64,000 nucleotides of DNA. Origin: Aliterella atlantica CENA595 (GTDB taxonomy: Bacteria > Cyanobacteriota > Cyanobacteriia > Cyanobacteriales > Chroococcidiopsidaceae). Positions 52,572 to 60,360 of this stretch are shown here, piece by piece. The notes under the pieces were generated by a model. It ran no database searches, had not been told where the DNA came from, and worked only from the letters and a program-made list of their open reading frames with translations. The DNA lies in contig NZ_JYON01000023.1 of NCBI RefSeq assembly GCF_000952155.1, forward strand, positions 16,359 to 80,358, in the 5' to 3' direction. Every line of letters begins with the position of its first letter. The stretch's first letter is position 1. The translations under genes were made by a program, and so were the position numbers.

Positions 52572-53978
52572 ATGAACGAAAGTACAAATTGGACGCGACG
52601 CAGATTCATAGAAAGTATGGGTGCTACAGCCGCAGGCGTAGCGCTATCATCTTGTGCGATTAGCGGCGATCGATCGGCAACAGGGTTAACCCAGGAAGCT
52701 TTAGCAGTAAAACCCGTTGTTCGTTCTCAAGACTTAGAAAAGCCAAATATTACCGTTGGGTACGTTCCTGTAAATGATTGTGCGCCATTTGCGATCGCCT
52801 GGCAAAAAGGTTTTTTTCGCAAGTACGGGCTAAACGTCAAACTCAACCGCGAAGCTAGCTGGGCAACTTCGCGCGACGGAGTTATCTTCGGGCGTACTGA
52901 TGCTGCACCAGTAGTATCTGGGGCTGTAACCAATGCCAGAATCGGCGCTGAAGGAGCGCGTCACGCCCCCTTATGTGCGGCAATGACGATTCACCGTCAC
53001 GGTAACGCCATGACTATGAATCGGGAAATGTGGGATGCAGGTTTGCGCCCTTGGCGAGAGTATAACGGCGACTTGGAAGCATTTGGACGCGATTTTAGAA
53101 ATTACTTCGACAAGTTGCCAGCAGAAAGGCGAGTTTGGGCAGTAGTTTTAAGTTCGGCTATTTACGAATACTTTGTGCGCTATTTATCAGCAGCAGCGGG
53201 AGTCGATCCGTTAAAAGAGTTTCGGGTAATTATTATTCCACCGCCGCAGATGGTGTCAAACGTGCGAAATGGGGCAATGCAGGCGTACATGGTAGCAGAA
53301 CCTTGGAACACCCGCGCTATTACTGGAAATGAAGGTGTAGGCTTTACTTTTGCTCAAGGTAAAGAAATTTGGTTAGGGCATCCAGATCGGTTGTTAGCGG
53401 TGATGGAAAGCTTTATCGAGCAATATCCCAAAACTTACCGTTCGTTAGTCAAAGCCATGATTGAAGCTTGCCAATATTGCAGCAAGAGCGAAAACCGCGA
53501 AGAAGTAGCAAAACTAATATCAGCGCGCTCGTTTACTGCCGCAAAGCCCAAATTTACCCGTCCAGGAATTGTCGGCGAATATAATTATGGCGGATTTGAC
53601 GGGCAAAAGCGGATAGTTAAATCTTTAGATACAACAATCTTCTTCGATCTGCCTGACAATATTCCCCATCAAAGCGAAGAACACTCAACATTTTTATGGC
53701 GATCGCGTAGTATTTGGCTAATGACTCAAGCAGCAAGGTGGGGACAAATCAAAGAGTTTCCCAAAGATGCCGACAAGTTAGCAAGTCAAGGATGGAGAAC
53801 AGATTTATACCGAGAAATCGCCGCCGAATTAGGAATTAAGTCTCCTAAAGAAGATTTCAAAGTAGAGTCTCCCGAAGTCTTCATCGACAAAAAAGGCTTC
53901 GATCCCAGTCAGCCCGTTCAATACCTCAACAGTTTTGAAATTAGAGCAAACAGTCCTCAGTCTTTCTATATGTCTTAA
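52572..53978 (+). CDS. NrtA/CmpA-type solute-binding lipoprotein
   Basis: The 468-residue protein begins with a twin-arginine and lipoprotein-like signal (TRRRFIESMGATAAGVALSSC). The body has the NrtA/CmpA pattern: ITVGYVPVNDCAPFAIAWQKG, VISGRTD-like DAAP, HRHGNAMTMNREMW and MVAEPWNTRA. Nitrate and bicarbonate binders share this fold, and ligand residues cannot be assigned reliably by eye. It lies between permease and ATPase genes, an order different from nrtABCD or cmpABCD. Confidence 0.88.
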   Translation: MNESTNWTRRRFIESMGATAAGVALSSCAISGDRSATGLTQEALAVKPVVRSQDLEKPNITVGYVPVNDCAPFAIAWQKGFFRKYGLNVKLNREASWATSRDGVIFGRTDAAPVVSGAVTNARIGAEGARHAPLCAAMTIHRHGNAMTMNREMWDAGLRPWREYNGDLEAFGRDFRNYFDKLPAERRVWAVVLSSAIYEYFVRYLSAAAGVDPLKEFRVIIIPPPQMVSNVRNGAMQAYMVAEPWNTRAITGNEGVGFTFAQGKEIWLGHPDRLLAVMESFIEQYPKTYRSLVKAMIEACQYCSKSENREEVAKLISARSFTAAKPKFTRPGIVGEYNYGGFDGQKRIVKSLDTTIFFDLPDNIPHQSEEHSTFLWRSRSIWLMTQAARWGQIKEFPKDADKLASQGWRTDLYREIAAELGIKSPKEDFKVESPEVFIDKKGFDPSQPVQYLNSFEIRANSPQSFYMS

Positions 53979-54009
53979 ATAACTCAAAACTACTACTATG
54001 GAGTCCATT

Positions 54010-54846
54010 ATGGCTAAATCAACTTTTCCCAGCAATTTTGAAACTACAAGCACTAACCGTACGGGATTTTTAGAGATAGAAGACTTAGTAAAGTCTTATC
54101 GCAATCCTGACGGTAAAGATTTTGTTGTCCTTAACGGTGTTAACTTGACAGTTGCCGAAGATGAATATATTTCTGTAATCGGTCACTCTGGCTGTGGTAA
54201 ATCAACCTTACTAAAAATGGTTGCTGGCTTAGAAAAAATTACTTCTGGTTCGGTACGCCTAGATGGTAAAGAAATTCGCAAACCTGGCGCGGAAAGGATG
54301 ATGGTGTTTCAACACTATTCCTTACTACCTTGGCTGACAGTACGCGAAAATATCCGGTTAGCTGTAGATGAAGTCCTAAAAAATGCTAGCCGCGCCGAAA
54401 AAATTAGCATCGTCAACGAACACTTGGCAATGGTGAATTTAAATGCCGCCGCAGATAAGTATCCCGATGAAATATCTGGGGGGATGAAACAAAGGGTAGG
54501 TATAGCTAGAGCTTTAGCTATTCGTCCTAAGATGTTGCTAATGGACGAACCATTTGGGGCGCTAGATGCCTTAACTCGCGGCAAATTGCAGCGTCAAGTT
54601 CTCGATATTTGGGAACAACACAGACAAGCGGTAATGATGATTACCCATGATGTCGATGAAGCAATTTATATGTCCGATCGCATTGTCTTGATGACTAACG
54701 GACCTGCTGCTAATATTGGGGAGATTTTAACTGTGCCTTTCGAGCATCCGCGCGATCGCTCTGCTATCCGCAACTCCAAAGAATACATGGATTTACGCAA
54801 CCACGCTTTAGACTTCCTCGATCGCAATTTTACTCAAGATGAGTAG
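54010..54846 (+). CDS. NrtD/CmpD-type ABC transporter ATPase
   Basis: A 278-residue ATPase with Walker A GHSGCGKST, the Q-loop in VFQHYSLLPWL, signature SGGMKQRVGIARAL, Walker B LLMDEPFGALD and the H-loop ITHDVDEA. The start is taken at ATG 54010 because GGAG lies 6 bp upstream of it, inside the longer frame that begins at 53998. It completes a minimal three-gene transporter with the upstream permease and binding protein. Confidence 0.9.
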   Translation: MAKSTFPSNFETTSTNRTGFLEIEDLVKSYRNPDGKDFVVLNGVNLTVAEDEYISVIGHSGCGKSTLLKMVAGLEKITSGSVRLDGKEIRKPGAERMMVFQHYSLLPWLTVRENIRLAVDEVLKNASRAEKISIVNEHLAMVNLNAAADKYPDEISGGMKQRVGIARALAIRPKMLLMDEPFGALDALTRGKLQRQVLDIWEQHRQAVMMITHDVDEAIYMSDRIVLMTNGPAANIGEILTVPFEHPRDRSAIRNSKEYMDLRNHALDFLDRNFTQDE

Positions 54847-54849
54847 CTT

Positions 54850-54878
54850 GTAGGGTGCGTTTTCAAAACGCACCTTAC
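54850..54878. repeat. GTAGGGTGCGTT palindrome, left of the HNH cassette
   Basis: GTAGGGTGCGTTTT, C, AAAACGCACCTTAC with one mismatched pair. It starts 3 bp after the ATPase stop and matches 55767-55795 at 28 of 29 positions. Confidence 0.85.
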
Positions 54879-54912
54879 TAAAATGAAGACTGGATATTTG
54901 GAGACAGATACC

Positions 54913-55185
54913 ATGACAACCAATCTACCTTTAAAATTATCACGCTTGCCCAATAGTTTACCTTTAGATAGTGCTGTCCGCATTGAGCTAGTAGAAGGAG
55001 TAATGATATTTCGAGCCTCCAACTTAGTACAGAAGCGAATTGAAGCTTTGTTATCTAAACAAAACGAATCTGCCCTTAGTTGTGAGGAAGAAAAAGAATT
55101 AGATGAATATGAAGAATTAGACGATTATCTGAGTTTAGTAAATCGGACGATGAGAAATGTATCTCTAAATCAAAATCAGAGTTAG
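54913..55185 (+). CDS. Small acidic protein paired with an HNH nuclease
   Basis: A 90-residue protein (MTTNLPLKLSRLPNSLPLDS, then AVRIELVEGVMIFRASN) with an acidic, Glu-rich C-terminus (CEEEKELDEYEELDDY). ATG 54913 has GGAG upstream; a longer frame from 54883 is possible. Its TAG directly abuts the HNH start, so they are co-translated. The N-terminal beta-like part and acidic tail fit an inhibitor or antitoxin role, which is inference. Confidence 0.6.
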   Translation: MTTNLPLKLSRLPNSLPLDSAVRIELVEGVMIFRASNLVQKRIEALLSKQNESALSCEEEKELDEYEELDDYLSLVNRTMRNVSLNQNQS

Positions 55186-55650
55186 TTGTCAGGAATTAGA
55201 TATTTGTCTGCGAATCGTTACATTAGTGAAGCAACTCAAAATCAAGTACGACAAAGAGCGAAGTTTCTATGCGAGTATTGTCACGCATCGGAACAATGGC
55301 AATATGTTGCCTTCACTATAGACCATGTAATTCCTCTAACCAAAGGTGGTACTAATTCAATTGATAATTTAGCTCTGGCTTGTTTTCACTGCAATCGCCA
55401 AAAATCAGCTAAACTGATTGCCTTTGACGAACAGTCGCGATCGGAAGTACCTTTATTTAATCCGCGCACAGATAGTTGGTCAGAACACTTTATTTGGTCA
55501 ACAAATACACTTTTAATTATTGGCTTGACACCAACAGGACGCGCCACAGTTGCAGCATTAGCTTTTAACCGAGCTAGGATGATGAATATTCGTGCTGCGG
55601 ATAGAGAAATTGAACGGCATCCACCAGCAAATGACCCAATTGAAAGCTGA
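55186..55650 (+). CDS. HNH endonuclease
   Basis: A 154-residue protein with a classical HNH/McrA core: CEYCH (zinc pair), TIDHVIPLTKGGTNSIDNLAL (catalytic His), and CFHCNRQKSA (second zinc pair). The C-terminal 70 residues are a helical region shared by cyanobacterial homologues. TTG 55186 directly follows the upstream stop and is the likely start. Such HNH genes paired with a small upstream partner recur in cyanobacteria; whether they act in defence or as selfish elements is unknown. Confidence 0.82.
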   Translation: MSGIRYLSANRYISEATQNQVRQRAKFLCEYCHASEQWQYVAFTIDHVIPLTKGGTNSIDNLALACFHCNRQKSAKLIAFDEQSRSEVPLFNPRTDSWSEHFIWSTNTLLIIGLTPTGRATVAALAFNRARMMNIRAADREIERHPPANDPIES

Positions 55651-55766
55651 CGTTTTCTCTAGCTGCGATCTCATCTTAATGAAGAGCTAAATAACGAATA
55701 TGATGAGGGATAACTTCACATCAAGGGTAGCGACGAGTAACAAGATAAGTAGCGATCGTTGCTCTT

Positions 55767-55795
55767 GTAGGGTGCGTTTTCAAAACGCACCCTAC
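55767..55795. repeat. GTAGGGTGCGTT palindrome, right of the HNH cassette
   Basis: A perfect inverted repeat: GTAGGGTGCGTTTT (55767-55780), C, AAAACGCACCCTAC (55782-55795), followed by TTTT. With 54850-54878 it brackets the small-protein/HNH pair. Confidence 0.9.
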
Positions 55796-55844
55796 TTTTG
55801 ACTTTAGGCAGCCAATTGGCTTTGCTTAATGTCACAATTGAAGT

Positions 55845-56615
55845 ATGGACTGGCAAGAAATCTCTGGCAATTGGGTATTAATTCCCCGACATCCGGTCGG
55901 GATCGTACATTTTTTGGGGGGCGCATTTGTCGCTACTGCACCCCATCTTACTTATCGTTGGTTGTTAGAACAACTCGCAGAACAAGGTTTTGCAGTTGTT
56001 GCTACGCCGTTTGTCAATACACTCGATCATAGTGCGATCGCTTTATCTGTACTGCAAAGCTTCGATCGCACTGTCGCCGAACTCCATGCAAGGTCTTTGT
56101 TGCGGAGGCGGTATTTACCTATTTACGGCTTAGGTCATAGTATGGGCTGCAAACTGCACCTCCTCATTGGCAGCCTATTTTCTGTAGAACGAGCAGGTAA
56201 TATTCTCATCTCCTTCAACAACTTCGCCGCCCGCGATGCTATTCCTTTGGTTCAGCAATTAAACCATCCTGCGTTTGCAGTCGAATTTACTCCTTCTCCT
56301 GTAGAAACAAATAACCTCGTCCAAGAACGGTATAGCGTTCGCCGCAACTTGCTAATTAAATTTAGCAATGATACCCTCGACCAATCTGCGGCTTTAAGTC
56401 AATTGCTGCAACAACGTTTCCCCAATATGGTTACAGCCCAAACTATTAATGGCAGTCATACAACACCATTAGGTCAAGATGTCAAGTGGCAAAGTGGCTC
56501 AACCTTTACACCCTTTGACGCTGTAGGGCAGTGGTTTAAGCAAGAAGTTTACCGCGATCTCAATCAACTCAAGCGGACAATTATTTTGTGGCTGAAACCT
56601 TTGGCAACCGTGTAA
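55845..56615 (+). CDS. DUF1350 alpha/beta-hydrolase-like protein
   Basis: The 256-residue protein matches DUF1350, found in cyanobacteria and plastids. The N-terminal IPRHPVGIVHFLGGAFVATAP and the serine-elbow-like YGLGHSMGCKL suggest an alpha/beta hydrolase fold, with a later GSHTTPLG His region. Substrate unknown. It is not in an obvious operon. Confidence 0.78.
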   Translation: MDWQEISGNWVLIPRHPVGIVHFLGGAFVATAPHLTYRWLLEQLAEQGFAVVATPFVNTLDHSAIALSVLQSFDRTVAELHARSLLRRRYLPIYGLGHSMGCKLHLLIGSLFSVERAGNILISFNNFAARDAIPLVQQLNHPAFAVEFTPSPVETNNLVQERYSVRRNLLIKFSNDTLDQSAALSQLLQQRFPNMVTAQTINGSHTTPLGQDVKWQSGSTFTPFDAVGQWFKQEVYRDLNQLKRTIILWLKPLATV

Positions 56616-56707
56616 ATATATTTAGCAGCCTAATTAATAAAATTGTATGCTGAGAAGGTAGAAATCCAGCTATTTTTTGCTGAAAGTAATTAAAATTTTC
56701 CTGACTC

Positions 56708-57874
56708 ATGTTGCAAATTTTAGTTATTGATGACGATGAAATAACACGGCTAACGCTGACAAAGATATTAGAACAACAAGGTTATCAAGTAATTACAGCA
56801 AATAACGGTGAAGATGGACTAGCGCAGGCAAAGAAGTTGCCCCCAGCGCTAATTATCTGCGATTGGCTAATGCCTAAGATGGATGGGATAGAAGTTTGCC
56901 GTCAAATTAAAGCCGATCCTCAGCTATCTACTACATTTTTCATTGTCTTGACTTCCTTAGACTCAGTAGCAGATGTTGTCAAAGGATTAGATGCGGGCGC
57001 TGATGACTTTATTGCTAAACCAATAGAACCAAACGAGCTAAAAGCACGAGTCAGAGCCGGATTGCGGTTGTATCAAATGAGCTCCGACTTGCAAGTGCAA
57101 AAACAAATGTTGGAGACAGAATTATCTGAAGCACTAGATTACGTGCGATCGCTACTTCCCGCGCCGATGCATCAACCCATAGCGATCGATTCACGCTTTA
57201 TTCCTTGCAAAACTCTTGGTGGCGATTGTTTTGATTATTATTGGCTAGATAGCGACTATTTAGCCATGTACTTATTAGATACAGCCGGACATGGTTTAGG
57301 AGCTACTTTACCTTCTATTTCTGTGCTTAACTTGCTTCGCTCTCGTGCTATTCCGCGCTTGAATTACTACCAACCAAATCAGGTTTTGAACGCGTTGAAT
57401 GACACGTTTCAAATGAATTATCACAATAATAAATATTTTACAATTTGGTATGGAGTTTATAACCGCATCAATCGCCAGCTAATTTATGCTAGTGCCGGAC
57501 ATCCACCTGGCTTATTATTATCTAAAACAGCAAATAACCTTGAAGTCAAGCTCTTAAAAACTGCTGGCGTGCCTGTAGGAATGTTTCCAGAAACGCAATA
57601 TACTAATGGTTTTTGCCAAGTAGATGAATTTAGCAATCTTTATATATTTAGCGATGGCGCGTACGAAATTACTTCTAAAAATGGAGTTGAATGGGATTTA
57701 GATGCTTTTATTAATTTAATTCAAGACTTTTATCAAAATGAAAGTAGCAATTTAGATGAAGTGATCGAGCGTCTGTTAACTCTCAATTCCAAAACAGTTT
57801 TTGATGACGATCTATCTATTTTAGAAGTTAAATTTGCTGGGCATACAAATAGACCTAGGACTTTTGAGTGGTAA
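56708..57874 (+). CDS. Response regulator fused to a PP2C/RsbU-type phosphatase
   Basis: The 388-residue protein has an N-terminal receiver (VIDDDEIT, phospho-Asp in IICDWLMPKMDG, Lys in FIAKPIEP) and a coiled linker. A SpoIIE/RsbU-type PPM phosphatase domain (from about 160) follows, with metal sites in GGDCFDYYWLDSDY, DTAGHGLGA and the final DDDLSILEVKF. Such proteins usually dephosphorylate anti-anti-sigma factors. A partner is not adjacent, but a group 3 sigma factor lies 13 kb away; the link is speculative. Confidence 0.88.
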   Translation: MLQILVIDDDEITRLTLTKILEQQGYQVITANNGEDGLAQAKKLPPALIICDWLMPKMDGIEVCRQIKADPQLSTTFFIVLTSLDSVADVVKGLDAGADDFIAKPIEPNELKARVRAGLRLYQMSSDLQVQKQMLETELSEALDYVRSLLPAPMHQPIAIDSRFIPCKTLGGDCFDYYWLDSDYLAMYLLDTAGHGLGATLPSISVLNLLRSRAIPRLNYYQPNQVLNALNDTFQMNYHNNKYFTIWYGVYNRINRQLIYASAGHPPGLLLSKTANNLEVKLLKTAGVPVGMFPETQYTNGFCQVDEFSNLYIFSDGAYEITSKNGVEWDLDAFINLIQDFYQNESSNLDEVIERLLTLNSKTVFDDDLSILEVKFAGHTNRPRTFEW

Positions 57875-57885
57875 TTGCAAGTAGC

Positions 57886-57913
57886 AAAAAGGAGGTAGAA
57901 AGTTTCTACCTCC
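57886..57913 (-). terminator. Terminator of the first dps gene
   Basis: On the minus strand GGAGGTAGAAA and TTTCTACCTCC (57891-57901 and 57903-57913) form an 11-bp stem with one loop base, then TTTTT. It lies between convergent genes and has no T-run in the plus direction, so it serves dps. Confidence 0.85.
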
Positions 57914-57935
57914 TCCCAGTCAAACTAAAACTAAT

Positions 57936-58475
57936 TTAGCTCATTTTTACAGGAATTTTTTCTGCACTGGGCTTTGCACCATCAGACATCAGGGACTCAC
58001 CCTCAATGAACGATCGCAACATCCAAGCCATTTCTTCATGCTGCTCCATCAAGCCAGTCAAGAAATCGGCTGTACCTTGATCGCTAAATTTCTCAGAGCA
58101 TTGGTCTACATGATCGCGCAGATTGCGGATGATTTGCTCGTGGTCATCTACTAGCTGAGATACCATCTCCGTAGCTAAGGGAATATTGTTTGATTGCTCC
58201 TTAATAGAAGCATATTTTAAGAAATCTTCTGCTGTGCCTACAGGGTAGTTACCCAAAGTACGGACGCGCTCGGCTAATGCATCAATGTTGGTTGTTAATG
58301 CTTGATACTGTTCTTCCCACAATTGATGTAAGGAGCGGAACTGAGGACCAACTACGTCCCAGTGAAACTTCTTGGTTTTAATTAATACCAAATAAGCGTC
58401 TGCTAAGTCACGGTTCAATAATTCGCAGACACCTGCTCTTTGTTCTTCGGAAAGACCAATGTTAATTTTACGCAT
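57936..58475 (-). CDS. dps: Dps-family ferritin-like DNA-protection protein
   Basis: A 179-residue Dps that stores iron by oxidising Fe(II) with H2O2. The intersubunit ferroxidase residues are in KFHWDVVGPQF (H38) and the acidic helix WEEQYQALTTNIDALAERVR. It has a longer C-terminal tail (GAKPSAEKIPVKMS) than the second Dps at 59390. It likely forms a dodecamer in the cytoplasm. A terminator follows. It belongs to a stress-response neighbourhood with dps2 and sulfiredoxin. Confidence 0.92.
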   Translation of the reverse strand: MRKINIGLSEEQRAGVCELLNRDLADAYLVLIKTKKFHWDVVGPQFRSLHQLWEEQYQALTTNIDALAERVRTLGNYPVGTAEDFLKYASIKEQSNNIPLATEMVSQLVDDHEQIIRNLRDHVDQCSEKFSDQGTADFLTGLMEQHEEMAWMLRSFIEGESLMSDGAKPSAEKIPVKMS

Positions 58476-58585
58476 GATTCCTGTGCTTTAGGTTCTGACT
58501 TTATACTTCAGTGGAACAAATCAGCACCCACATAGACATCAGTCGAAGGGGAGATTGTTCAGTTATTTGAGATTGAGAGAAATAG

Positions 58586-59242
58586 TTATTGGCTGCTAAC
58601 TAAACTGACTTTGGCACGATAAAGCAAGCGATCGCCTTGCAGATATCCAGTGTAACGCACTAGCACTATCTCACCTGGTTTGGCATCTCCCTCTAAAAGT
58701 TGGTGCAGTTGTGGGTTATAGGGTACTTTTTCCCCTACTTGGGCGACTTCTTCAACTCCCCATTGCTGCAATAATTGCTGTAATGGGCGCATTAAGGGCA
58801 ATAACTTTGTCGCGCTAATTTGCGGGTTTTCTTGAACTTTAAAAGCCGCTGTGGGCCATTGTAATAGCCAAGACTCTAAGGTTTGCAAACTCAAGCTTTG
58901 AAACTCCTGCAATAGCGTCTGACGCTGTTGTTCTAGCTGTAATTGCAGCCTTTGATACTCTTGCCTCAAAGTATCGATAGTGCGATCGCCTGTTTTTGCG
59001 GGCGTGGTATTTTTTGACTGGGAAAAGCTTGCTAGTAAATCGGTTAATGGTATCTGCAAAGCCGCAGCAAGTTTGAAGAGAGTATCTACACGCATTTGTT
59101 GGATATCTCCGCGTCGTAGCTTCAATATTTGCCGTTCGGAGACTCCAGCAGCACGCGCTAAAGCTTTAAAGCTCGAAATACCCACCACCTGCATTAGTTT
59201 TTGCAGTTGGTGAGTAAAATTTTGTGCGGATACTTGACTCAT
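58586..59242 (-). CDS. HTH domain fused to a GrpE-like C-terminus
   Basis: The 218-residue protein has an N-terminal XRE-type helix-turn-helix (FKALARAAGVSERQILKLRRG, about 18-60), a coiled-coil rich in Gln and Leu (about 88-125), and a C-terminal beta domain closely resembling GrpE: GEKVPYNPQLHQLLEGDAKP, then GEIVLVRYTGYLQGDRLLYR. This joins a DNA-binding domain to the DnaK-contacting wing of GrpE. A role as a chaperone-linked regulator is plausible but not proven. It sits between the two dps genes on the same strand. Confidence 0.75.
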   Translation of the reverse strand: MSQVSAQNFTHQLQKLMQVVGISSFKALARAAGVSERQILKLRRGDIQQMRVDTLFKLAAALQIPLTDLLASFSQSKNTTPAKTGDRTIDTLRQEYQRLQLQLEQQRQTLLQEFQSLSLQTLESWLLQWPTAAFKVQENPQISATKLLPLMRPLQQLLQQWGVEEVAQVGEKVPYNPQLHQLLEGDAKPGEIVLVRYTGYLQGDRLLYRAKVSLVSSQ

Positions 59243-59247
59243 TTAAA

Positions 59248-59265
59248 CAGTGACCAGTGACCAGT
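59248..59265. repeat. Heptanucleotide repeat (CAGTGAC), short copy
   Basis: Two full units (59248-59261) and a partial third, the same unit as 39238-39268. It lies upstream of the HTH-GrpE-like gene. Confidence 0.75.
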
Positions 59266-59389
59266 TGTTAGCTTCATACTGATTGGGTTTAATTCTCCCA
59301 TTAATTGGTGGTGAGAATAAACATTCCTCACCAACTCCTGGTCACTGATTTAAGCCTAGTTGTGATTTTTGCATCCTTCTGGCAGAAAC

Positions 59390-59881
59390 TTACTCTTCTA
59401 ACAAACTTCTTAGCATCCAAGCGTTCTTTTCGTGTACTTGCATCCGCTGAGTCAACAAGTCGGCTGTTGGTTCGTCGTTTACTTGGTCTACAACTGGGAA
59501 AATAGAACGAGCAGTTCTAGCTACAGCTTCTTGACCTTCTACTAGCAAGCGGATCATTTCTGTTGCTTTAGGAACGCCAGGAGTTTCAGATATTGAGCTT
59601 AGTTTGGCATAATCGCTGTAAGTTCCTGGTGCGGGATAGCCTAGCGCTCTAATTCTCTCCGCAATCAAATCGACAGCCAACGCTAATTCTGTGTACTGCG
59701 TCTCAAACATCAAATGCAAGGTTTGAAACATTGGTCCTGTAACATTCCAATGGAAGTTGTGAGTTTTGAGATACAGCGTATAAGTATCGGCAAGTACGCG
59801 CGATAGCCCTTCGGCGATTTGCTTGCGGTTTTCGTCGTCTATACCGATATTGACTGGAAATGCTACACCTTGAGCTTGCAT
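59390..59881 (-). CDS. Second Dps-family ferritin-like protein
   Basis: A 163-residue Dps with [11 protein letters not shown] and [23 protein letters not shown], the normal ferroxidase helices. It is closer to typical Dps length than the 58-kb copy and only moderately similar to it, so the two are old paralogues rather than a recent duplication. Both are on the minus strand, with one gene between. Iron/peroxide detoxification is the family role. Confidence 0.92.
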   Translation of the reverse strand: MQAQGVAFPVNIGIDDENRKQIAEGLSRVLADTYTLYLKTHNFHWNVTGPMFQTLHLMFETQYTELALAVDLIAERIRALGYPAPGTYSDYAKLSSISETPGVPKATEMIRLLVEGQEAVARTARSIFPVVDQVNDEPTADLLTQRMQVHEKNAWMLRSLLEE

Positions 59882-59981
59882 GAATTTCTCCTAATTTCGT
59901 TAAAAATTAACTTAGCAGGCGGTTTTATGCCTTTAATATTGCCTAAAACACTCTAGTTGTAAATCGCTAACTGGTCGCTGT

Positions 59982-60245
59982 CTAAGCAATGTGCATCTTT
60001 AAAACAGCACGCGGCGCTTTACGCACTCTAGCTAAAATTGTTTCCTTGCCCAAACGCTGACAAGCTTCGTATCGATGGCAGCCGGAAAAGCCGTAATACT
60101 TGCCATCTACTTCTAATACATCAATTGGTTCTTGCTGCCCTATTTGGGCAATCGACTCCATCAACGCTTTAACCTTGTCTTGGTCGTTCTCTCGCGGTAA
60201 TGGTCGATAAATCTGCTGTAGCGGAATCTCTTGTACCTTTATCAT
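59982..60245 (-). CDS. srx: Sulfiredoxin
   Basis: An 87-residue ParB-fold protein with the sulfiredoxin active site FSGCHRYEACQRLG; the catalytic Cys is C56. Sulfiredoxin uses ATP to reduce over-oxidised (sulfinic) 2-Cys peroxiredoxins. ParB/Srx proteins share the fold, but the Gly-Cys-His-Arg motif points to Srx. It is transcribed 100 bp upstream of the second dps in the same direction, which fits peroxide-stress control. Confidence 0.85.
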   Translation of the reverse strand: MIKVQEIPLQQIYRPLPRENDQDKVKALMESIAQIGQQEPIDVLEVDGKYYGFSGCHRYEACQRLGKETILARVRKAPRAVLKMHIA

Positions 60246-60360
60246 AGTGATGCTACATTATGTTTTCCCTCTTTCTAAATCATACTCATTATGACTTCAT
60301 GTTGCAACCTTTTGAACGCGATTTAGTCAGGAAATTTGAAATATATAGGAGAATACTTAT

